Assembly: GCF_000017685.1 (NCBI RefSeq)
Contig: NC_010602.1
Location: 2,925,001 to 2,989,000, forward strand
Direction: 5' to 3'
Length of the DNA: 64,000 bases
From: Leptospira biflexa serovar Patoc strain 'Patoc 1 (Paris)'
Lineage (GTDB): Bacteria; Spirochaetota; Leptospiria; Leptospirales; Leptospiraceae
Both the position numbers and the translations under genes were made by a program. Below the pieces are notes generated by a model. That model was not told the DNA's origin. It worked only from the letters and a program-made list of their open reading frames with translations, and did no database searches. This document shows positions 51,955 through 60,439 of this stretch, piece by piece (position 1 is the first letter of the stretch; each line of letters starts with the position of its first letter).

Positions 51955-52470
51955 CTACCTCACTTTATCAAGTAAGCGATCCAATTCTAGATAACATTCC
52001 GCCATCCCATCAGCCGCTCCTGATTCCACCATCATCTTACACACTTCAGGCGACGCATATCGGCAAACATGAGTCATCAGAGTTTTGTCACCTTCGGAGG
52101 TAAAGGTTCTGGATTCAAATGTGGCATTGGGATCTTCGGGAGCATTTGGATCAAAAGCTGACAGATCGAAAATATAATTTTCGGTATTGGCCAAGGTTTC
52201 CGGAACAACGACTTCGCGAAAGGTTCCGTAAACTCCTGATTTGTTTCCATTTTTGTCTGCATAAAGATACAAATATTTCCCGCCAACACGAAGATCTTGT
52301 TCACAAGTTTCGAGGACCATACCTTCGGGACCAATGAGCCATCGTTTCATTAACTCAGGTTTCGTGTGACATTCAAATACCAATTCTCTTGGTGCCGCGA
52401 AATAACGCGTAAATACAACTTCCGTTTCCCCTCTTCGTTCCACCTTTACTTCATTTTTGTTAGGTTTCAT
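51955..52470 (-). CDS. AHSA1/SRPBCC-domain protein
   Basis: 171 residues from the ATG at 52470. The START-like fold is marked by 'VVFTRYFAAPRELVFECHTKPELMKRWLIGPEG' and 'DLRVGGKYLYLYADKNG', then 'GTFREVVVPETL'. AHSA1-type proteins bind hydrophobic ligands, and many are encoded right after an ArsR-like repressor as here. The start overlaps the regulator's stop (ATGA), so they are coupled. The open frame extends further upstream, but only inside the regulator gene. The ligand is unknown. Confidence 0.85.
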   Translation of the reverse strand: MKPNKNEVKVERRGETEVVFTRYFAAPRELVFECHTKPELMKRWLIGPEGMVLETCEQDLRVGGKYLYLYADKNGNKSGVYGTFREVVVPETLANTENYIFDLSAFDPNAPEDPNATFESRTFTSEGDKTLMTHVCRYASPEVCKMMVESGAADGMAECYLELDRLLDKVR

Positions 52471-52817
52471 TTTTTTCTTTTTCCTTTTCCTTTGGTTTGC
52501 ATTGTTTGTAATTCTTCCAGTAGTCCATCTAACGCTAGGTAACGTTTTTCCCAGATCTGGCGGTATGTTTCGATCCAATCAATCGCGGTTTTCAGGGGCG
52601 CTGTTTCCAAACGGCGGGGTCGTTCCTGAGCTCGTATGGTTGTGGACACAAGTCCAGCTTGTTCCAACACTTTGAGGTGTTTGGAAATAGCGGGTTGGCT
52701 CATATTAAATGGTTTCGCAAGTTCCATCACGGTTAAGTCTTTTTTCGCTAATAACATTAAAATGGCCCTTCTAGTGGGGTCAGCGAGGGCAGAAAATGTG
52801 GAATCCAGTGTTTGCAT
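52467..52817 (-). CDS. ArsR-family winged-helix regulator
   Basis: 116 residues. The HTH is 'LADPTRRAILMLLAKKDLTVMELAKPFNMSQPAISKHLKVLEQAGLV', a canonical ArsR helix-turn-helix. No Cys metal site is present, so it is not a thiol metal sensor like arsR at 39994. It ends in a very basic tail ('KGKGKRKK'). The perfect palindrome ten bases before its start is a likely operator, which would mean it represses itself and the AHSA1 gene. Confidence 0.9.
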   Translation of the reverse strand: MQTLDSTFSALADPTRRAILMLLAKKDLTVMELAKPFNMSQPAISKHLKVLEQAGLVSTTIRAQERPRRLETAPLKTAIDWIETYRQIWEKRYLALDGLLEELQTMQTKGKGKRKK

Positions 52818-52827
52818 AACTTACTAG

Positions 52828-52851
52828 TTATATATCTATATGGATATATAA
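52828..52851. promoter_or_regulatory. operator-like palindrome of the ArsR/AHSA1 pair
   Basis: Perfect 9-bp arms TTATATATC (52828-52836) and GATATATAA (52843-52851) around TATATG. It lies ten bases before the regulator's start codon, where it would overlap the promoter. Binding of the ArsR-like protein here is inference. Confidence 0.6.
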
Positions 52852-53090
52852 ATTTTTGTCAATCCACTTTTGGTAAATATTTTGACCATCTTGATTGCAA
52901 ATGATACCTAAAGTCACTTCATTCCTGAATGTGACTTTAGATTCAGATTTTTAAAAATCACTTGGATTTACATTTTTCTTTTATCCCTGGTTCTAATTCA
53001 TACCATTCATTAGCCTAACAGAAGCAAATGGAAAAAGATTGGCAGAATTCAACCAACCAAATAGTTTTGGATTAGAGTTCCTATTTTAAT

Positions 53091-53846
53091 ATGTTTGTAT
53101 TTGAAAAAGCCAATCACAAATATCGATTTCCAATCATTACGATTTGTTTGATATTTTTGACACTATGTACTTTATTTTTTGATTCTATCGACTCTTATGC
53201 CTTTACTCCGAAAAAAGAATTTGGAATCAGCCTATTCACATCCTATTTCTTCAATGCAACATTTGTTGAATGGACAACAAATGCTATTTATTTGTATATG
53301 TTTGCGGATAATATAGAAGATGTCGTTGGCCATTTCAATTTTTTCTTCTTATTTCTCTTTTTTGGATTTCTAGCAAATCTCACATACTTTGTTTTTCATA
53401 TGGATTCAATTGTTCCAGTCGTTGGAACTTCAGGTGTTGTTTCCGGAATATTAGGAATGTACTATGTATTTTTTCCCAATGTCAAAAGCACAATGGTCTT
53501 TGAAAAAGTAACCTTTCGTGATGTTCCAATTTTCTTTAGTTTGAGCATTTGGATTTTAGTCCAAGGTTATCTCTACATCGTGGAACGCCATTCGAATGTC
53601 CAAAGTACCTATATAGGACAAGTTGTCACCTTTCTCATTGGAATGGTCGTTGCCCACCTTCTTTTAAAACAAAATGTTTTAGACAAACTGGAACACAACC
53701 TTCGCTTGACTACTTTCCAAAATAAAACCATACTTTGCCCTTCTTGTAACCACCCGATTCCTGCAAAGAAGTATGGAAGGTTCCATTGTAATTCCTGCCA
53801 AACTAATTTTTTCTTCGACCGAACGGGCAAAAAGTTTTTACCATAG
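53091..53846 (+). CDS. rhomboid-like membrane protein with zinc ribbon, probably inactive protease
   Basis: 251 residues with about six membrane spans. The rhomboid signature is visible in 'NAIYLYMFADNIEDVVGHF' and 'VVGTSGVVSGILGMYYVFFPN', with catalytic-type Ser114 in G-T-S-G. The partner His, expected in the last span (A-H-x-G-G), is replaced by Gln177 in 'YIGQVVTFLIG'. The oxyanion His of the earlier span also looks changed (E-W-T-T-N). The C-terminus has a zinc ribbon with Cys216, 219, 233 and 236 (C-P-S-C ... C-N-S-C). This may therefore be an iRhom-like pseudoprotease or a divergent enzyme. The start ATG is at 53091. Confidence 0.72.
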   Translation: MFVFEKANHKYRFPIITICLIFLTLCTLFFDSIDSYAFTPKKEFGISLFTSYFFNATFVEWTTNAIYLYMFADNIEDVVGHFNFFFLFLFFGFLANLTYFVFHMDSIVPVVGTSGVVSGILGMYYVFFPNVKSTMVFEKVTFRDVPIFFSLSIWILVQGYLYIVERHSNVQSTYIGQVVTFLIGMVVAHLLLKQNVLDKLEHNLRLTTFQNKTILCPSCNHPIPAKKYGRFHCNSCQTNFFFDRTGKKFLP

Positions 53847-53959
53847 AATCCCAGAAAAAGAATATTCTCTTTTGGATTTCTTTTTAGTTCATTTTTTGCA
53901 TCGACAATTCAATTCTCCTTCGATAGAATTCTCCCTTACGTTGCCACGGAGACACAATT

Positions 53960-54331
53960 ATGAAACAAATCTTACGATACCTATTCTTTTCTCTCTTCAT
54001 AATTCAGCCAATTTTGTCGGAAGTAAAACCTGTCCCTCCTGGACCACCGAAAGAAGGTTATTACATCATTACTTATAAAAGCACTGGGATCAATTTAGAG
54101 ATTCTAGCGAACGGGTATGTAGTACGAAGTGGAGAGTCCATAGAAGATTCTTCAGGCCAGGCGGATATCAATTATTGGGTGATCCCTGGCACGAACATAA
54201 TCAAAATCCGCTTAACGGAACGTAAACGAACCAAAAAAGATCAAACCAATTTTCCTCCAGAAGCGGAAGTCAAACTGATGTTAGGTCAGAAAGGTCAATT
54301 TCCAGATGAGGGAATTTTACTCCAACAGTAA
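53960..54331 (+). CDS. exported protein, N-terminal part of a split gene
   Basis: 123 residues with a signal peptide ('LFFSLFIIQPILS') and a beta-rich domain ('INLEILANGYVVRSGES', 'INYWVIPGTNIIKIRLTER'). GGAG lies before the ATG. It ends at a TAA (54329-54331) in '...GILLQQ', but the reading frame continues without another stop into the next listed gene, starting 'QWNQT'. One change of CAA to TAA would join both parts into a single protein of about 279 residues. Whether the fragment is stable is unknown. No recognised family. Confidence 0.65.
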   Translation: MKQILRYLFFSLFIIQPILSEVKPVPPGPPKEGYYIITYKSTGINLEILANGYVVRSGESIEDSSGQADINYWVIPGTNIIKIRLTERKRTKKDQTNFPPEAEVKLMLGQKGQFPDEGILLQQ

Positions 54332-54346
54332 CAATGGAACCAAACG

Positions 54347-54799
54347 ATGGAAACCAAGATCGGAGAATGGATTGAAATTTCATTTGAACCACCATTCATC
54401 CCACCGAGTACATTATGGAAACAAGCAGAAACCTTAACCCTAACTTCTGAACTAGAATCCTCTGCCATCAGCTTTCTGAAAGATTTTACCAAAATTCTCA
54501 ATACGAAGGATGCAAAAAAAATCCTGTTGGCAACTTATTACCGTGCCAAAGACACTTCCGAAGTTCGATATTATCCATACAATGAAACAGATGAACTAAA
54601 ATCGATCCAAGGGATGACAAAAACAATTGGATCAACCTGGAAATTCAATGCGCAAAAAAATAAATTTCGATTGGTTTGTAACCAACAGATTCTTGAGATC
54701 ACGGATCATAAAGGGGAGCCAGTGATCACTTCGAAAAAAGGAGCTTCCATTCCGATTTATTTGAGTCGGATCGATGGGAAATGGGTCATTGTGCGTTAG
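54347..54799 (+). CDS. C-terminal part of the same split exported protein
   Basis: 150 residues from an ATG with no ribosome site. It is in the same frame as 53960-54331 and separated from it by only the TAA and five codons. It continues the protein with 'IEISFEPPFIPPSTLWKQAETLTL', 'AISFLKDFTKILNTKDAKKIL' and a closing 'GKWVIVR'. The absence of a start signal and of a signal peptide supports reading it as the rear half of one gene instead of an independent protein. Function unknown. Confidence 0.6.
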   Translation: METKIGEWIEISFEPPFIPPSTLWKQAETLTLTSELESSAISFLKDFTKILNTKDAKKILLATYYRAKDTSEVRYYPYNETDELKSIQGMTKTIGSTWKFNAQKNKFRLVCNQQILEITDHKGEPVITSKKGASIPIYLSRIDGKWVIVR

Positions 54800-54893
54800 A
54801 ACAATTTGTATTCTCATTATTAGATAAATGACTTGATGGTAGAACCAATTAGAAAACAAGTATATTGGGAGAAATAAATTTCTCCCAATCCAT

Positions 54894-55613
54894 ATGAAAA
54901 AAAATCATCTCAGCATCATTATACCTTGTTATAACGAATGCAACCGCCTTCCCCAATATTTAGATACTTTAATGATTACGTTTCAAAAGAAATCCAATGT
55001 GGATTTCATCATTGTGGACGATGGAAGTCCGAAAAAAGAGTTTTTAAAATTAAAACAGAATATCGAACATCACTTATCCAATCCAAAAATTCAACTTTTA
55101 CGCTATGAATTGAATCTCGGAAAAGGTGGTGCCATCCAATTTGGCCTTCAAGTTGCGAAAGGAAATTATGTAGGATTTGTTGATGCCGACGGAGCAACGC
55201 CAGCCTATGAACTCCAACGGATTTGGGATCACATTGACACACATAAAGATATTGATTTAATTGTTGGCTCTCGAATTCCAATGCTTGGTAGAAGTGTAAA
55301 AAAATCGTTTTATCGACACATCGCCAATCGAGTATTTTCTTATTATTTTCATAAAATATTTAAAATACAAATGTATGATCCACAGTGTGGATGTAAAATA
55401 TTCAAAAAATCATTGTATGAAACTATGAAAGAAAAAATAACCGACTTACGTTGGTTATGGGACACACAATTGATTGTATTATCCTACCGAAATCAAAAGA
55501 AGATTTTTGAATTTCCGATTGATTGGAATGAAATTCCTGATTCAAAATTCAACTTCCTAAAAGATTCTTGGGTAGTTCTTTATTCTGCTTGGAAATACAG
55601 AAACATCATTTGA
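54894..55613 (+). CDS. family 2 glycosyltransferase, dolichyl-phosphate-type
   Basis: 239 residues. GT-A fold marks: 'LSIIIPCYNECNRLPQYLDTL', 'IIVDDGSPK' (UDP/GDP-sugar site), 'NLGKGGAIQFGLQVAKGNYVGFVDADGATP' (D-x-D metal site) and 'VGSRIPMLGR'. It resembles dolichyl-phosphate glucosyl/mannosyltransferases that load a polyprenyl phosphate with sugar, but it has no membrane anchor. The donor and acceptor are not known. Its stop overlaps the convergent cyclase gene by eight bases. Confidence 0.85.
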   Translation: MKKNHLSIIIPCYNECNRLPQYLDTLMITFQKKSNVDFIIVDDGSPKKEFLKLKQNIEHHLSNPKIQLLRYELNLGKGGAIQFGLQVAKGNYVGFVDADGATPAYELQRIWDHIDTHKDIDLIVGSRIPMLGRSVKKSFYRHIANRVFSYYFHKIFKIQMYDPQCGCKIFKKSLYETMKEKITDLRWLWDTQLIVLSYRNQKKIFEFPIDWNEIPDSKFNFLKDSWVVLYSAWKYRNII

Positions 55614-56898
55614 TGTACAAATCAGCCCCTGCTTGGAATTTTTTCTTTTCCGAGATTCCATAGATTTTTTTTGGAGAACTTATTCCTTTTAATTTATGTT
55701 CTCCTAACTCTTCCCATCGAACAGGAATTTGGTGCGCCAAACTTTCTGAAGCAAGAACTGCTTTTCCCAATTCGCCACACATGCCGGCAATTCTACTCGT
55801 AAGATTGACTGCTTCCCCGATGACTGTAAAATCCAATCGATCAAAAGATCCAATATTTCCATAAAGAATTTCGCCAGAATGTAAGCCCACTCCATGATGG
55901 ATTGAAATTTTACCTTCGGATTCCCTACGATTGTTCAACTTTGAAAGTTCATCACCTAATTTACGTACGGCTAGTAATACTTTTTTCCCGACGACTAGTT
56001 TGTTCCTTTCATGATAAGGGAAAACAGCTAGGATTCCATCACCTAATAATTTCAAAACCTCTCCTCCAAATTTTTCGATTTGAGGAATGGCAATTCCAAA
56101 ATAATCATTTAATAATTGAATGACTTCGGTCGGAGAAAGTGTTTCACTGATTCCAGAATAATTCCGAATATCCGAAAACCAAATCACAGATTGGATATTG
56201 TCCAACTCACCTAAATATATTTTTCCTGAGTAAACAGTAGAACCTGTCCTTTTGCCTAAGTAGATACTTAACAGGGATTCGGTGAGCTCTGATTGGATGA
56301 AAGTCCACCATTTCAGTGCAATTAAATGTAGAGATTTTGTTAAAAAATCCAGTTCCGATTGATCAAATCCAAAAGGTTTTTTCGTAAGTAAACTTAAGAA
56401 AGCATAACTATTCCCTTTTTGGATCACAGGCACTGCAAAGTATCCAGTGGCACCAGAAGGAGCAAGTTCCTCCAAAATTGGATAAGGAAATGGCCCCGTA
56501 TATCCTTCTTCAAATTGATAATAATACGTTTTTTTCGAAGTCAAAACATATTGGATCGGACTTGCTGTGAATTGCGAAGATTGAATTGAACCTAATCTAA
56601 ATTTGGTGACGCGAACAAATGAGTTTGGAAATTCAAAAAATCGACTGGAATGGAATAAGGTATCCACCTGTAGATCAAACATTTTTTTTTGGTCATTCGA
56701 GGCCCAAAGGTATGCAAGCGTTTCTACCTGCGGATGTAAGGTTCTTGTTCCCATATTGCCTCGGATAATTTCCAATCCCAAAGTTTGCAAATATTGAATA
56801 TAGGAATGAAATAATAAAGAGGGAGAATCGATTTTAGGCATCTCAACCAAATACCAATCCATAAATGAATCGAGTAAAGATTTGGAATCGTTCGTCAT
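55606..56898 (-). CDS. class III adenylate/guanylate cyclase with N-terminal sensor region
   Basis: 430 residues. The C-terminal half is a nucleotide cyclase domain: 'VIWFSDIRNYSGISE' (first metal Asp), 'KLLGDGILAVF' (second Asp), and 'DFTVIGEAVNLTSRIAGMC' (with the Asn/Arg transition-state residues). The N-terminal half looks GAF-like and contains no membrane span, so it senses an internal signal. Whether ATP or GTP is used cannot be decided from what I see. No partner gene; it is convergent with the glycosyltransferase. Confidence 0.88.
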   Translation of the reverse strand: MTNDSKSLLDSFMDWYLVEMPKIDSPSLLFHSYIQYLQTLGLEIIRGNMGTRTLHPQVETLAYLWASNDQKKMFDLQVDTLFHSSRFFEFPNSFVRVTKFRLGSIQSSQFTASPIQYVLTSKKTYYYQFEEGYTGPFPYPILEELAPSGATGYFAVPVIQKGNSYAFLSLLTKKPFGFDQSELDFLTKSLHLIALKWWTFIQSELTESLLSIYLGKRTGSTVYSGKIYLGELDNIQSVIWFSDIRNYSGISETLSPTEVIQLLNDYFGIAIPQIEKFGGEVLKLLGDGILAVFPYHERNKLVVGKKVLLAVRKLGDELSKLNNRRESEGKISIHHGVGLHSGEILYGNIGSFDRLDFTVIGEAVNLTSRIAGMCGELGKAVLASESLAHQIPVRWEELGEHKLKGISSPKKIYGISEKKKFQAGADLYIK

Positions 56899-56947
56899 GG
56901 AATGTTTATTGGATTAGGAAAAGAAAAGAAGGCAAGAAAATAAAGAA

Positions 56948-56979
56948 AGAAAAATCACCCTGCCAAGAGACAGGGTGAT
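56948..56979 (-). terminator. intrinsic terminator of icd
   Basis: Stem ATCACCCTG (minus) with CAGGGTGAT, arms 56954-56962 and 56971-56979, around an 8-base loop. On the minus strand it is followed by TTTTTCTTTC. It lies ten bases past the icd stop. Confidence 0.9.
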
Positions 56980-56988
56980 GTGCAAAAA

Positions 56989-58200
56989 TTATTTGAGTTT
57001 TGCATCCAAACGTTTTTGTACTGCTTCCATAAATTGGAATGTATCCAATTCTGTTTTTTTGGCAGCAGTAGAAAGAGAAAGTAGATCTTTTGTCATTTCT
57101 CCTCCTTCGATGGTTTCGATAATGGCTTCTTCCAATTTGTGAGCAAAATTCACTACATCAGGAGTTCCATCAAGTTCACCACGTTTTGCCAATGCACCCG
57201 TCCAAGCAAAAATGGATGCGACAGAATTTGTCGAAGTGGTTTCCCCTTTTTGGTACTTTCGGTAGTGGCGAGTCACAGTTCCGTGAGCCGCTTCGTATTC
57301 ATACTTTCCATCTGGAGACACTAGCACAGAAGTCATGAGTCCAAGTGAACCAAACCCTGATGCAACCATATCACTCATCACATCACCATCATAGTTCATG
57401 AGAGCCCAAAGTTGACCACCTTCGTTTTTCATGATTTGTGCAACAGCATCATCAATGAGGTAGTAACTATAAGTGATACCTGCCGCTTTCATCGCTGCGT
57501 CTTGTTCTTTTGCCATGGTATCAAAGATATCACGGAAACGTGCGTGGTATTTTTTAGAAATTGTATCTTTTGTTGCAAACCAAATGCTGATCTTTTCAGA
57601 CAAAGCATAGTTAAAACATGCTTTTGCAAAAGACTTAATTGATTCATCTAAGTTGTGCATAGCAAGAGCAACACCTGAACCTTTGAATTCATTCACAAGA
57701 AGTCTTTGTTTTTCGTTTCCAGAAGCATCCGTATAAACAAGTTCAACTTTACCTGGACCATCTACAGAAATTTCAACATCACGATAAATATCACCATAAG
57801 CATGACGACCAATCGCAATTGGTTTTTTCCAAGAATTCACCGCAGCTGGAATGTTTTTTATGATGATCGGTTTACGAAATACAGTTCCATCTAAGATCGC
57901 TCGGATTGTTCCGTTAGGAGATTTCCATTCTTGTTTTAAATTGTATTCTTTTACACGGTCAGCATTTGGAGTGATGGTTGCACATTTAACACCTACGCCA
58001 TGTTTTTTAATCGCGTTAGCAGAATCAACAGTCACTTGGTCATCAGTTTTATCTCGATACTCAACACCTAAGTCATAATACTCTAAAGTAATATCTAAGT
58101 AAGGGTGAATGAATCGATCTTTGATTTCTTTCCAGATGATTCTTGTCATTTCATCGCCGTCTAACTCAACTAACGGTGTTTTTACTTTAATTTTTCCCAT
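56989..58200 (-). CDS. icd: NADP-dependent isocitrate dehydrogenase
   Basis: 403 residues, the size of the homodimeric NADP enzyme that is shared with eukaryotes. Family marks: '[15 protein letters not shown]', '[37 protein letters not shown]' (isocitrate site, with S-P-N-G-T), '[10 protein letters not shown]', and '[19 protein letters not shown]' (NADP site) followed by '[10 protein letters not shown]'. It turns isocitrate into 2-oxoglutarate and CO2 with NADP, the main TCA entry to glutamate and NADPH. AGGAG stands before the ATG, and a strong terminator follows, so it is monocistronic. Confidence 0.97.
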   Translation of the reverse strand: MGKIKVKTPLVELDGDEMTRIIWKEIKDRFIHPYLDITLEYYDLGVEYRDKTDDQVTVDSANAIKKHGVGVKCATITPNADRVKEYNLKQEWKSPNGTIRAILDGTVFRKPIIIKNIPAAVNSWKKPIAIGRHAYGDIYRDVEISVDGPGKVELVYTDASGNEKQRLLVNEFKGSGVALAMHNLDESIKSFAKACFNYALSEKISIWFATKDTISKKYHARFRDIFDTMAKEQDAAMKAAGITYSYYLIDDAVAQIMKNEGGQLWALMNYDGDVMSDMVASGFGSLGLMTSVLVSPDGKYEYEAAHGTVTRHYRKYQKGETTSTNSVASIFAWTGALAKRGELDGTPDVVNFAHKLEEAIIETIEGGEMTKDLLSLSTAAKKTELDTFQFMEAVQKRLDAKLK

Positions 58201-58245
58201 TGATTTCTCCTAAACTCTTTCCATTTTGATTCTAATTTATAATAC

Positions 58246-58812
58246 TTAATTTGGATTTGCCATGTATGTATTCCAAAGATGATGACAAAACTCTGTCGAA
58301 TTATTAATCGCTCCTGAAATCGTATGAATTCCAGTAAGAGATGTATATCTTTTTCTATAGGCATCCGTCTGCGAAATGAGAGAAAGTTTCGATTCTAATT
58401 GTAATAAAACTTCTTTCCAAACATCACATTGAGCTTTTACCAATGGATCGGTTGCTTTGATTTTCAGTTGGTGGGCTTCGGAAATTTGTATTTCCCAAAA
58501 ATGAGATGGGAATGCCGGTGGAGTGTATCGGTCACGAATGGATTCCAAATCTTTTTCGATCTCTTGGTCTTTGAAACTATTAAAAAAGAAAAAACTACTA
58601 ATCTTTAATGAGATGGGTAGGTAAAAACGGAAGGTTTTATCATAGGAAACCATCTGATGCAAAACCCACTCAGGTGATTTTCCGCTGTCAGTTTTGCCTA
58701 CAAAGGATTTGCCATCCAAATGCGACAATTCATCAAAACAATATTGGGCGAAACGAAGTTTCTCTTTCCAGAATATTTCTAAGATCTCCGTGACCATGTC
58801 CGTTTCGTTCAT
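58246..58812 (-). CDS. DinB-like protein, unknown
   Basis: 188 residues from the ATG at 58812. It is helical with 'SPEWVLHQMVSYDKTFRFYLP' in the first half and 'TEFCHHLWNTYM' at the end, a layout like the four-helix DinB/YfiT bundle that often carries a metal site of three His. I cannot confirm three metal ligands. The frame is open to 58863, but the extra residues look non-coding and this ATG begins a good helix. It stands before icd with a 45-base gap, so co-transcription is possible. Confidence 0.55.
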   Translation of the reverse strand: MNETDMVTEILEIFWKEKLRFAQYCFDELSHLDGKSFVGKTDSGKSPEWVLHQMVSYDKTFRFYLPISLKISSFFFFNSFKDQEIEKDLESIRDRYTPPAFPSHFWEIQISEAHQLKIKATDPLVKAQCDVWKEVLLQLESKLSLISQTDAYRKRYTSLTGIHTISGAINNSTEFCHHLWNTYMANPN

Positions 58813-58891
58813 CCTGGATAGGGGAAAGTATTTTTCAAGTGCGAATCCTTTTTTGAGAACCAAGTGTTGAGGATGTTTACCACTCCATGGT

Positions 58892-59266
58892 ATGAACGAT
58901 GATGAGCTTTCCTGGCGTGAACTTCTGACAAAAAAGGAAGAATTTCTACATATCCTCCGAATTCTGAACCACTATTACGAAATGCGAGGGGAAACCAAAT
59001 CCAAACAATTTGGCTTTCGTCGCCTCCTAGCCGATTCTGACCCAAATTCCGTGCAGATCTTTTTTGCAAGGCTTGGCCCATTTGAATACCAAGTCGCCTG
59101 CCGTATCCTTCCCAACGAGGAAACGGAAACCTGGATCCATATAGATGGGATCGCAGAAGAACGAGAACGATTGCAAACCATTGGCAATCAGGATCATCCC
59201 GTGTTTTCACTGGTCTGCCTCGGTGATCTGTATGGGATTTCCGTACCGACTCTTCTCTCCATTTAA
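58892..59266 (+). CDS. hypothetical protein
   Basis: 124 residues. A helical N-terminus ('DELSWRELLTKKEEFLHILRILNHYYEMRGETK') is followed by a beta-rich part ('VQIFFARLGPFEYQVACRILPNEETETWIHIDG'). There is no signal peptide or membrane span, so it is probably cytoplasmic. No domain is recognised. It is divergent from the DinB-like gene, and the exported lipocalin-like gene follows 56 bases later. Confidence 0.6.
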   Translation: MNDDELSWRELLTKKEEFLHILRILNHYYEMRGETKSKQFGFRRLLADSDPNSVQIFFARLGPFEYQVACRILPNEETETWIHIDGIAEERERLQTIGNQDHPVFSLVCLGDLYGISVPTLLSI

Positions 59267-59322
59267 AGGAAATCCCCAAGAAAAACCTTGCTTCTTTTTC
59301 TGGGTCGTTTTAGGATTTGGCG

Positions 59323-60360
59323 GTGCAATGGCGATCCCTTTCCATCAAAATCATTTTGTTTGGTTGTTTCACGATTGCGCAGGCAAACCCTCTTTTTGCG
59401 GAAGATTTTAAAACCCAACACTTCGCAGAGGAAGGGTATCTCCAAGGTTGGAATTTTACCTTTCGAAACGAAAAGTACAATGTATTTGCTACCTTTTTAG
59501 TGAGTAATTTTGGACCAGGATCACTTAACAACGGCATATCGTTACTTTTAAAAGCAAAAGACCAACCTGTATTTTATTCCACCCGCGAGTTTGATGCAGA
59601 TGAATATGAATTCAAAAAAGGAAAGTTTTACCAACGCAGTGGGGAAAACTGGATGGAATATAAAAACGGTATTTATTCCTTTTATATGAACTATGGGGAT
59701 TGGGAAATCAAACTAGACTACAAACCTCGCCGAGGCAATGTCCCGATTTCCCAAGGTAGATTTCCTTTGATGGAAAAAGGAAAATTCGTACAAGCAGACA
59801 TTCCATTTTCTTACTCTTCTGTGACAGGCACCATTCGGTACAAAGATGTGATCGAAGAAGTGAAAGGAGTCGGAGGATTGGAACACATCTTAACAAACGA
59901 AGCTGTGTACCAGTTTTCCAAAAAATGGGAGCTTGTCAGGTCGCGGACAAGTGATGGTTATCGAATTTTTACAGGTGGATTTCTTGGAAATTCCAACTTC
60001 CCTGGAGAGTTTTATCGAAGAGTGGCCGTACTCAACCCATCTGGAAATTTAATTTTAGAAGGGACAGTGGAACGAGTAGAAGTTTTGGAATGGGAAAAGG
60101 AACCTACTTCCGGTTATACGATTCCAAAATCAGAAATTTTATACTTCCAAAATGAAACATGTAAATTGAATGTCAAACGAACTCGTCCCATTGCCACCAT
60201 GAGTGCTTTGGAAAATATTTCGTCTTTTTTACGCTTTTTTATCCAATTGTTTTTTGCAAAACCTTACCAAATCCATTGGATCGCAGAACTTAAGTTAGAG
60301 TGCCCAGAATATTCAGGAGAAGCAAAAGGTTACCATTCCAATTATTTAATCAATGAGTGA
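59323..60360 (+). CDS. exported lipocalin-like (AttH/Svf1-type) protein
   Basis: About 345 residues. A signal peptide (cleavage near 'PLFA') is followed by a long beta-strand-rich chain in two halves, for example 'GYLQGWNFTFRNEKYNVFATFLVSNFGPG' and 'FVQADIPFSYSSVTGTIRYKD', which recalls double-lipocalin proteins such as AttH, Svf1 or carotenoid hydratases. I do not see the full family motif, so this is a fold-level guess. The start is the GTG at 59323, seven bases after AGGA; a TTG at 59317 is open too. Probably a periplasmic or outer-membrane lipid-binding protein. Confidence 0.55.
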   Translation: MQWRSLSIKIILFGCFTIAQANPLFAEDFKTQHFAEEGYLQGWNFTFRNEKYNVFATFLVSNFGPGSLNNGISLLLKAKDQPVFYSTREFDADEYEFKKGKFYQRSGENWMEYKNGIYSFYMNYGDWEIKLDYKPRRGNVPISQGRFPLMEKGKFVQADIPFSYSSVTGTIRYKDVIEEVKGVGGLEHILTNEAVYQFSKKWELVRSRTSDGYRIFTGGFLGNSNFPGEFYRRVAVLNPSGNLILEGTVERVEVLEWEKEPTSGYTIPKSEILYFQNETCKLNVKRTRPIATMSALENISSFLRFFIQLFFAKPYQIHWIAELKLECPEYSGEAKGYHSNYLINE

Positions 60361-60439
60361 GTCAAAGATTGATTGATTCTTTCATTGAAAGACATTCCCA
60401 ATCACTCGAAAATTGAGTCAAAGGGCCAAACCATTCTTT

